From positions 182,820,388-182,884,387 of the forward strand of contig NC_084827.1 in the NCBI RefSeq assembly GCF_033115175.1: a DNA stretch of 64,000 bases. Reading direction: 5' to 3'. This DNA comes from Lepus europaeus. Its lineage: Eukaryota > Chordata > Mammalia > Lagomorpha > Leporidae. Under the pieces are notes generated by a model. That model did not search any database, had not been told where the DNA came from, and saw only the letters and a program-made list of their open reading frames with translations. This document shows, piece after piece, positions 55,816-64,000 of the stretch (position 1 is its first letter; every line of letters starts with the position of its first letter). The translations under genes were made by a program, and so were the position numbers.

Positions 55816-56429
55816 TGATTTTTCTGAGTGGAGTCCACTGAAGTCTAGGACAAGCATTTTGGGTGTCTGGACACCATGTGGCTACTGCTAATTTTGCCTT
55901 TAGTCAGAAACTGGTTCATCCTTTTTTGTTTATTGTAGGTCATCAGTTGTTTTGGTTTTTTTCCCAAGAGTTTTGGGACATAGCCAAGAACATGACAATA
56001 GGCAGTGGACAGAGTTGGCAGAGAATATGGTCCGCAGGGGTTTGAGAAGGGTTTCAGTTGGCTGAATTGTGCCCATGGGAAAAGAAGGATCAACCAGAAA
56101 AATGCGCAGGACTAATTCTTGCAAATGTTTTCTGGAAATGGTCCAAATGCCTACTAGGTTGATATGGTGATCTTTCAGATTTGATTTGAAACCCCTACCA
56201 AACATTTCTTTCGTCTGAGAGATGAGTTCATTATTGTCCTGGAAGTGAAACCCAATGACTTGAGCCATCACCTGCCTCTCATAAGTGTGAACTAGCAAGA
56301 ACCTGGAATCCGCAGAGCCAGGTCTCAAACCCAGGCCCCCAATATGAGTATTAGGAATTCCAACCAGGGTTTTTAACTGCTACCGCTGTGTTTTCAAACA
56401 CCTACCGCTGTGAATAAATATGAATATTA
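55816..56429. other. No recognised feature
   Basis: Between two L1 pieces. A 132-codon minus frame (55,930-56,328) has no family likeness. Confidence 0.35.
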
Positions 56430-56610
56430 TAAGTGAAATGTCTTCTGCCCACTTTTTATTTAGGCTGCATGTTTTGTCAATTATTTATGGGAGTTCTTGA
56501 TACACTGTTCTTGACAAAATGAGTCCTTTGTCAGATATATGTAAATATTTCTTCTAACGCTGACTATATCCTCAATAGTATCATTTGCTAAACAGAAATT
56601 TTAATTTTTT
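56430..56610 (-). mobile_element. Old L1 fragment
   Basis: CTGCCCACTTTTTATTTAGG, GGGAGTTCTTGATACACTG and TCCTTTGTCAGATATAT are antisense L1 ORF2. Confidence 0.65.
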
Positions 56611-56649
56611 CTTGAGGTATGTAGCACTAATCTTCCTTTAACTGTGCAA

Positions 56650-56740
56650 ATAGCAAAACTCACATTGAGAGGTTAGATAACTCCCTAGGTCATACATCCA
56701 CAAAGTGAAGCTGTGATCCAAACCTGTTTCCCAGGTTTGG
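56650..56740 (-). mobile_element. MIR fragment
   Basis: GAGAGGTTAGATAACTCCCT, then AGGTCATACATCCACAAAGT and GTGATCCAAACCTG, match the MIR core in reverse orientation. Confidence 0.65.
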
Positions 56741-56799
56741 ACATGGCCTTGCATTGGCTGAGGGCACAGCCCACTCTGCCCAGTCCTCACAGGGCCAAT

Positions 56800-56912
56800 T
56801 CTGGCAAGTCCTTTCTCTCGGTGAGCTCCAGTGGGTTCATCTGCAAAGTGAGCACACCACGTCCTCCGGAGAACCAAATGACAATATAAATGCTAGGCTC
56901 AGTGCTGGCTTT
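56800..56912 (+). mobile_element. MIR fragment
   Basis: GGCAAGTCCTTTCTCTCGGT, TTCATCTGCAAAGTGAG and ATGCTAGGCTCAGTGCTGGC match the MIR 3' half in forward orientation, opposite to its neighbour. Confidence 0.65.
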
Positions 56913-58458
56913 CACTGAAGAGAATCCTTGGGGATTATTATGACCATCAGCAAGATGCTAAATAAATAACAAATCTACTGACTGCTCCAAATGTGATCTT
57001 CTTGGCAGATTTTGTTTTTCCTGCCTCAGCAGGAGTTCAGTTTCTTTCAACATTTACTTAAATGCACTGGGCAACTGGGGACACGGAGGTGAATGTTCCA
57101 AGTGACAGACAATTAAGTCTTAGCAAAATTAAGTTTTTAAAGTTGCAGTCGCCAAAAGGAAAAAACAAAAACATTACAAGGACTGCTGGCTGTAACAAAC
57201 CATCTTGGATCTCTGCCCCACAGGAAGTCTTCTACAGACCCACAATGACTTAGAAATTGTAGAAATCCATCTCTATATTGCCATCATGTAGGCAAATTCT
57301 CAGCTGAGAAAACATTGATGTGCAGGGTAGAAACCATCTGATATTCCTGAGACAGCCCAGAGCCCCTTATTCTCCAGGCAAACCCCCTCCCAAGCTACCC
57401 CAGACAGGGCCTGAACACTGGCAACACTGCCTCTAAGCTCAGAGGAGCGGTGACACAGGAAATCTGTCTGTTTGACAGCATGTGCTAATTAACGGTCCTC
57501 GAGCATGAAGTCCAGCTCTGCCTTCCCTGCCTCAGCTGTGAACAGAAAACCAGAGAAAATCAAGATCCCACCTTGGGTCAGGCTTCAGGTCTGGGAAAGG
57601 AGCCTCCTAAACATGTCTTCCCAGCCGCCCACGCAGGGGGACTACCTGCTGGCCACCCACCCTTCTACCTCCCTTGGGACAGTATACCCTCTCCTGAAGT
57701 TCCTCTCCAATCTCCCTCTAGGGCTCATCTCCAAGTGCTTCCTCCAGAGCGGGTCTGGGCCTGCCTCCTGCTCCCAGAGAACCTGACCTCACACCAGCTC
57801 TTTATTTTTCATCGTTCCCCACAGGGCTGTAGTGTGATCTTCATAAAAGCACAGACAAAGGTGTGATCGTATACACAGGTATGGGACCTGAGCCCGTGGA
57901 CTAAGGTGAGCTGTGTATGTATTTTGTGTGTCTATACCGCATGTTTACTCACCTGTGAAGTACATCCTATTTGTGTGTCCATAGGTACTAATGCATCAGG
58001 TAACACCTCTGCACCCACCATTTCCATCCCAGGGCCATGGGGAGTGCCCCCACATCCGTATCACAGCTCCGGCTCACTGCTGGCTCAGGGTCCCAGTGGT
58101 ATTGGCACCATCGATTCCTAAGCTCAGGGGCATTTCTTTCATTTCTGTGTTCTGCCATCATGAAAAGGGGGAGGGGCAACATCCACGTGGCATTACAAGG
58201 TGTTTCCATCATGTGCCACGCTACCTCCAGACTGTCTCCTCCTGGTGTTGGAGGAGCACATGAGTTCTGATGTCCACTTGATCCCCTTGATCTGCCGATT
58301 TTGTCTGGATGATACGCTCATTACTGTTACTGGGCGTGGGGCTCCTACTATTGTATTGCTTTCTCCATCAACATTTGCTTTATACATGTAGGTGCTACGC
58401 TGTTGACTGCATATTTGTTAGACAAATCTCTATTCATGCTCTTCCCACAGTGCCGGCC
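56913..58458. other. No recognised gene
   Basis: Moderate-GC unique sequence. Overlapping short frames on both strands and no recognisable repeat. Confidence 0.4.
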
Positions 58459-58471
58459 GCAAGTCACCACT

Positions 58472-58808
58472 TTTTTTTTTTTTTTTTTGACAGGCAGAGT
58501 GGACAGTGAGAAGAGAGACAGAAAGGTCTTCCTTTGCCATTGGTTCCCCTCCATGGCCGCCACGGCCAGCGTGCTGCGGCCAGCGCACCGCACTGATCCG
58601 AAGGCAGGCGCCAGCTGCTTATCCTGGTCTCCCATGGGGTGCAGGGCCCAAGCACTTGGGCCATCCTCCACTGCACTCCCGGGCCACAGCAGAGAGCTGG
58701 CCTGGAAGAGGGGCAACTGGGACAGAATCCGGCACCCCGACTGGGACTAGAACCCAGTGTGCTGGCGCCGCAGGCAGAGGATTAGCCTAGTGAGCTGCGG
58801 CGCCGGCT
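58472..58808 (-). mobile_element. CSINE with perfect 13-bp target-site duplication
   Basis: Poly-T, GACAGGCAGAGTGGACAG, to CTGCGGCGCCGGCT. Flanked by GCAAGTCACCACT at 58,459-58,471 and 58,809-58,821. Low divergence and a clean duplication suggest a fairly recent insertion. Confidence 0.96.
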
Positions 58809-58821
58809 GCAAGTCACCACT

Positions 58822-60486
58822 CAAACTGCTTATACTTCTGGTGAGTGGAAAGTTCTGTCTTGTTGCCTTACTTGACAGTTCAGCAACTTTATAGGATTTG
58901 AGATCTAAATATTTGCTGACCGTACATCGGCTCTTCTGCAAACTATTTTTTAGTATCCAGTGCCGATCATTTTCTCATGTTGCTTCATCCATGCCACTTC
59001 GCAAAGGTTCTCTGTATCTGGTCCGTGTTCCTTCAGTTTTTTGCCTATGACCTGTGTGGTCAGTACTTTCTCCAATCTGTTACTTCTCTTCCAACACTGT
59101 TTCTGACCTCTGAGGAGTGCAGCTCTGGGCTTCAGGAGGGGCCTGGTGTATCTGCTTCTGGAATTCTGAGTGGCACAGGACAAATAATGCTGTCCAAGAA
59201 GCAGGCATGTCTACAGGTGTTAAGAATAAAGAATGAGAAAGTCAAGCGTAAGAGCAGAGCTCGTGTGATGGATACAAGTGCACATAACCAAGCTGGGGTC
59301 TTCCACTGAGGAAAACCCTCAGCCACCGCTCTAGGTGCACGGGCTCTTGGTGCTGCTCCCTGATGCTCAGCTGCTGTCCTTTGCTTTCTTCACCCACAAC
59401 CTGGTTTCCCTGGTCACTCACCTTTCACATGGCTTGAGCAGCCCCACCAACACTGCAGCTCTGCTCTGGCCACAAGGTTTGTCTCTCTGCTCATGTAGCC
59501 TCTGGGTCAGGATCAACCGGACCTAATGACCTGCATGGGTGTCAGAGGTGAGCAGCAGGGAGGGCTGCCACGTGGCCTGTTGCCTGCAAAACAGGAGTGG
59601 GGAATTCTCTAGAAAGTGTTGCTGAGCATCCTGGAATCAGGGACAAGGCCCAGAGCTGTTCAGGTCCTATCTGCCTCTGCCCCATCCCCCAGTCAGGGTC
59701 AGCGTGGCTGGGCCTGTTTAGCAAAAACTCAACGTATAAGCAGCAGCTGCCAAAGGGACTACAAGACCAAAGAAGAGGCAGACAATGTTGAGTTACACAA
59801 AGTGATTTATTGAGGGGGTTTACAGAGAAGCATAGTCTTGGTGGCCATGCGACAATGGCTCCCATGCCACGAGGCAAAGGATTTTACAAAGGGGCCTGTG
59901 CTGATCAGAATGTACTTGATTTTTTTTTTTCTTTTTGGAAAAAAATATTAACATTCCAGGCCTCAGGTGAGAGACATTCTGAGCTTCAGGTATGGGGGCA
60001 GGTTTCTTCTTGTCATTCACCCCATCAAAGGGCTTGGAATGGCTCCGAGACCACCAGAGGACAAGAGGCAGTCACGTCAAGGCGGCCGTGTTCGCGTCAA
60101 GCTGATTTCCTGCAGCATGGCCTGGCTGTGCCTGTTCAGCTAACGTGATCCACGTGAGACCTGCCCTGCCCCACTCTGGGGTCTTTGAGTCAAGGAGACT
60201 TTTAGGGCAGAACTCTGGCCAAATGTGGCTTGAGAACAGAAACAAACTCAGGTTTCCAAGCATCATGCACACTCAGAACTAAGCAATTCAGGGGGTCCTG
60301 ACCCTATGCCCCAGTCAGTTCTGCCTTTGCAGGATACCCGTGCCCTGTGGCCAAGGTACTCAGGAATTAGTCACCAAGGTGTGCAGCACTCAGCACCTCT
60401 TGGGGTTGGATTCTATCTTCATCAGAAAGATCTTCGACTGGGTCATCTTCAGTATCAGATATGCTGTTCTATCAGGCAGGCTGTCA
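58822..60486. other. No recognised gene
   Basis: Unique-looking. Around 59,780-60,000 a TGATTTATTGAGGGGG word and a T run could be the antisense end of an LTR or transcript, but this is uncertain. Confidence 0.35.
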
Positions 60487-60560
60487 CTCACATTTGACAG
60501 GCATTTACTGAACACTCACCATGTGCCATGCCAGATGCTCTGCTTGATGCTGGGGACAAA
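60487..60560 (+). mobile_element. L2-type fragment
   Basis: GGCATTTACTGAACACTCAC, CATGTGCCATGCCAGATGCT and GATGCTGGGGACAAAG match the widespread L2 3' end motif. Confidence 0.6.
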
Positions 60561-61403
60561 GGGGCCTGGTTGTCCCCTGAGCAACTCGTCACTGCCCCTG
60601 GACTTAACTGCTGCTGCTCCTCAGAATGACAGCACTCTCATTCTTCTCAAAAATGACCCAGTAACCATTAGAAGCCACAAAGGCCACATTTAAGATTAGC
60701 ATTTTGCAACTCATCAGGGGTAAAACTCTTTCATGCAAAACTTGAGCCTGGTGTAGTTATGACCATTCAGTGCTGCCCAAGAACCCATGAACACCAACCG
60801 GGGCTAGACGTCTCATCCCCAGAAGCACCCAGGGTCACCTGCACCTTGCTGAGGTCTAAACTTCAGACTCCTTGGGTCTCGAGCTGGAAGAAAGGCCCTG
60901 CTCCTGCAGAGCCTGCTTTGGCCTTTTGAGGGACAAACAGGCTTTTTTAAGCCCTCATTTCTCAGTGTGTTCTCACTGTGGCCCCAACCAATGATCACAG
61001 CAGTGGCATTTTTTAAAAGCAATAATGTCACCTTCCTCAGAAACGTGGCTTGTGTTGGCAGTGTCACTGTTTGGCTTCTCTTTGTTGGCCAAGGAATTCA
61101 TCTGCTCTCCCTGCTGACTCCTCAGCTATGGTCAAGAGCTCGAGAGTTCCCCTCGGCTGGGCAGTGCTGAGCCACTGGGGGTGGATGGGCATCGGTGCCC
61201 TGCCCAGCAAGAAGCCTGGAGGCAGGGCAACAACAGGCTTCCTTCAAAGGCCTTGCTCAAGCATAGGAACCATGGAAACAACTGCTCTTCTCCAGTCACC
61301 CCCAAATCCACAAGCGCTACAGCCACATCTGGTGTAACCGGCGTCACACCATTTAGAAAGTGCGTGTTTTCATTAGTGTTCTTGCTGCTACGAACCAGAA
61401 CTG
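60561..61403. other. No recognised gene
   Basis: Unique-looking sequence before a young CSINE. Confidence 0.4.
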
Positions 61404-61731
61404 GGGGCGGCGTTGTGGCGCAGCAGGTTAATGCCCTGGCCTGAAGCACCAGCATCCCATACGGGCACTGGTTTGAGTCCCGGCTGCTCCACTTCTGATC
61501 CAGCTCCCTGCTGTGGCCTGGGAAAGCAGTGGAAGATGGGCCAAGTCCTTGGGCCCCTGCACCCACATGGGAGACCCGGAAGAAGCTCCTGGCTTCGGAT
61601 CGGCGCAGCTCTGGCCGCTGTGGCCAATTGGGGAGTGAGCCATTGGATGGGAGACCTCTTTCTCTGCCTCTCCTCTCTGTGTAACTCTTTCAAATAAATA
61701 AGTAATTCATTAAAAAAAAAAAAAAAAAAAA
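61404..61731 (+). mobile_element. CSINE, low divergence
   Basis: GGGGGCGGCGTTGTGGCGCA head, TCTCTGCCTCTCC tract, AAATAAATAAGTAATTC followed by a run of about 19 A. A short AACTGG repeat flanks it. Confidence 0.95.
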
Positions 61732-63109
61732 CTGGCCAAGGACCCCCAAACCACTTCATGCTAGCACAAAGTATCACTGACATAAACAGTCCTAGCCACT
61801 CACGGTGGCACCCATTTGCCCCCTGCCCACTGCAGGAAAAGGGCCCGTCCCAATGGGGGTTGATTGAGGCGTGTCTCTTAACACCCTAAAGTTCAGCTGC
61901 TGTTGACTGGTGAGGAGGTGGGACTGGAGGCAGTGTTTCCTAGGGGACACACAACTCCTCCCCAGGGAGCAGGATCCCAAAGCATGAGAACTCCCAGAAC
62001 TAAGCTCTCTGCCGTGAAGACTACCTAGATCAAAGCAGCCAGCAGACAGAACAAAGCAGACAGGAGCCCTGTGGTCAGCTGTCTTCCCGTAACAAGCCTT
62101 CCAATGAGTTCGCTTCACTTCCAAGGATGTAAGTGCCTCCTTGCTTCTGAGCGAGGTCTTCTCCAAGCCCCCAGAAGGCGCCCTCCCCTCAGCTGGCTCT
62201 TTTCCAAACGGCACTCCCACCCGAACCAGACCCTTGGTTGCTGGTGCAGAACCTTCCACAGCTCTCTCATGTGGTAGCGGATGGTGCACAGGCTCTGACA
62301 AGGCAGCTAGGTGCAACAGGTGGGAAGATATGTCTTTGTCAGTGTCGGTGAAAACCTACTAGAAACGACAGCTTTGCCAAGGGCGTGAGGACAAGCAGCA
62401 AAAGCTACTGCCACTTGGTGTAAACCCCTGACGGTCTGAGGCACGGAGAAAAGACGAGTGCTGTCCCTGGGCCCCAGCGTGGTGAAGCTACAGGTGTCTG
62501 GGAAGACAGAGGGGCTGCATGGGTCTAACCCAAGGGCACGTCAAGGTTGCTGGAAAGATGGAATTAAATGTTTATTTGTGGTGCAGAAAGATTTTGAAAT
62601 CCATGCAAATTTTTTTGCAGTTTGCATTTTCCATGAACTCTTTGCAGACTGCCTTTGTGTGAAGACACTGACATTGCACGGGAGTGCAGATTACAATTCC
62701 CAGCAAACATTCCTAGGCCTTGGCCAGAGAGACTGTCCCCCAGGCCCAGGACACCGCCGAGTCTCTGCGTCAGCTCTCCTTCCCTCACCTTGGATCACTC
62801 TTCCCTGCCAAAGACTGGAAATTCAAGAACTAAAGACCTCAGACCACTCTTCTTGTTTACAAACGGGAAGACCAAGGCTAAAGAAGGGAAGTGACACAGC
62901 AGAACCAGAGTCCGCTGTGACACTGCACACAGGGTGCGTCCAACTCAGCAGGACCACAGCCCACTGCGGCGCTGCACGTGGGGCATCTGAGCCCACTTGG
63001 CATCTGCGTAGCTGGCATACTGTCCACCAACTGCACTGTAACCCTGTGGAATTCTAGTTGTAAACCTCAACTGATGGACAACTGTGGCCGGTCCACTTGC
63101 TCACTCAAG
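61732..63109. other. No recognised gene
   Basis: Frames of up to 199 codons (62,458-63,057, plus) and 174 codons (61,792-62,316, minus) have no protein likeness. One possible MIR piece lies at 62,850. Confidence 0.4.
62850..62930 (-). mobile_element. Possible MIR fragment
   Basis: TACAAACGGGAAGACCAAGG, AAGAAGGGAAGTGACACAGC and AGAACCAGAGTCC resemble the MIR core in reverse orientation. Confidence 0.45.
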
Positions 63110-63119
63110 AATTCACCCA

Positions 63120-63439
63120 GGGCCAGCGCTGTGGCATAGTGGGTAAAGCTTCCACCTGCAGTGCCAGCATCCCATATGGGCGCTGGTTTGAGTCCCAGCT
63201 GCTCCACTTTCGATCCAGCTCCCTGCTATGGCCTGGGAAAGCAGTAGAAGATGGCCTAAGTGCTTGGGCTCCTGCACCCACGTGGTAGACCCGGAAGAAG
63301 CTCCAGGCTCCTGGCTTCAGATTGGTGCAGCTCCAGCCATTGCAGCCATCTGGGGAGTGAACCAGCAGATGGAAGACCTCTCTCTGTCTCTACCTCTCTC
63401 TCTCTGCCTCTAACTCTGCCTTTCAAACAAATAAAAAAA
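63120..63439 (+). mobile_element. CSINE with target-site duplication
   Basis: GGGCCAGCGCTGTGGCATAG head to CAAACAAATAAAAAAAA tail. Flanked by AATTCACCCA at 63,110-63,119 and 63,440-63,449. Confidence 0.95.
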
Positions 63440-63449
63440 AATTCACCCA

Positions 63450-64000
63450 AATCCCTGGTGGCTCCCCACAAAGCCTTTTATGCCTGTTTTGGGGAATCCA
63501 CTTAGGAAACTATAAAACTACTCTTGTGAACCAGCCCCAGGGACACAGCACTGAGAACCACCACTCTAACCTCGCAGCTGGGTTTAAAAACCCTGTGCCT
63601 CTCACCCACAGATCTGGGCCACCTGAGTCTCCAACAGAGGTGTGGCCTTGACTTACAGCCTAGTCAGGCTTCAGATAGCAGTCTGTATCCACCCTAACCC
63701 TGCATCCCACTGACACTAGTCTGGCTGCCACAAGTGCAACCACAGTGGACCACTGGCTCCTCCTGGCTGGCCCTCGGCTGCCACGCAAGCGCTACCAGGG
63801 CACCGTGCTGCAAACCTGGGCACTCACAAGAACCCGCGGCAGAACCACAGCTTGTTCTGTGCAGTCTCACCCAACCCTCAGTAACATGGCCTCAAGGCCA
63901 CGCCAGCAGCAGGTGGCACAGCCTGCTTCTCTATAAGGGCCCAGCTACCTCTGAGCATGGGAACTGCTGCCACCAGGTGGCACCAGCAGTCCCCGGCCTA
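63450..64000. other. No recognised feature
   Basis: GC-moderate unique sequence to the window end. Confidence 0.4.

Noticed and set aside
61792-63057. Frames of 174 and 199 codons
   Set aside because: Overlap on opposite strands, show no known domain, and have no splice or promoter context that I can support.
1-64000. A new multi-gene defence or biosynthetic system
   Set aside because: The window is mammalian, mostly retroelement-derived, with two receptor genes. Nothing resembles a coordinated gene cluster.

Overview
This is a stretch of mammalian nuclear DNA, almost certainly from a lagomorph (most likely European rabbit). The diagnosis rests on about two dozen tRNA-derived C-type SINEs (CSINE family, with an internal CT-rich tract and an AAATAAATAAATCTTT-type tail) in both orientations, and on two L1 elements of the young rabbit type. 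There is no sign of a bacterial, viral or organellar replicon. Most short reading frames lie inside repeats or antisense to real genes.

Layout. 0-6.4 kb: SINEs in anonymous sequence, with possible old half-L1 remnants. 6.4-10.1 kb: plus-strand rabbit L1 with a large internal deletion. 10.1-13.3 kb: an LTR relic, two SINEs with clear target-site duplications, and old L1. 13.35-20.82 kb: a nearly full-length but mutated minus-strand L1, split by a SINE. 20.8-40 kb: the gene-bearing part, holding two intact single-exon olfactory receptor genes (25,319-26,269 and 38,985-39,935, both plus) on two copies of a segmental duplication offset by about 13.7 kb. Between them lie a minisatellite block (27.8-29.3 kb), a CpG-rich block with an unusual array of ETS-type ACTTCCGG motifs (29.7-30.2 kb), an old L1 whose bases have drifted strongly toward G+C (30.4-31.7 kb), and two more minisatellites (32.0-32.3 and 37.4-38.45 kb). 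40-57 kb: old L1 blocks (some apparently inverted) peppered with CSINEs, a TGG/TG microsatellite, and a clean solo LTR with a 6-bp target duplication at 50.3 kb. 57-64 kb: mostly unique sequence with three CSINEs and fragments of MIR and L2.

Function. The only protein-coding genes I can support are the two olfactory receptors, about 94% identical in protein. Their differences are concentrated in a few patches while the rest is almost identical, which suggests recent duplication or gene conversion. Everything else supported is repeat-derived. I found no tRNA, rRNA, CRISPR array or operon, and no convincing new multi-gene system. The most unusual items are the ETS-motif array, the 252-bp higher-order minisatellite, the GC-shifted L1 and the mosaic receptor pair.
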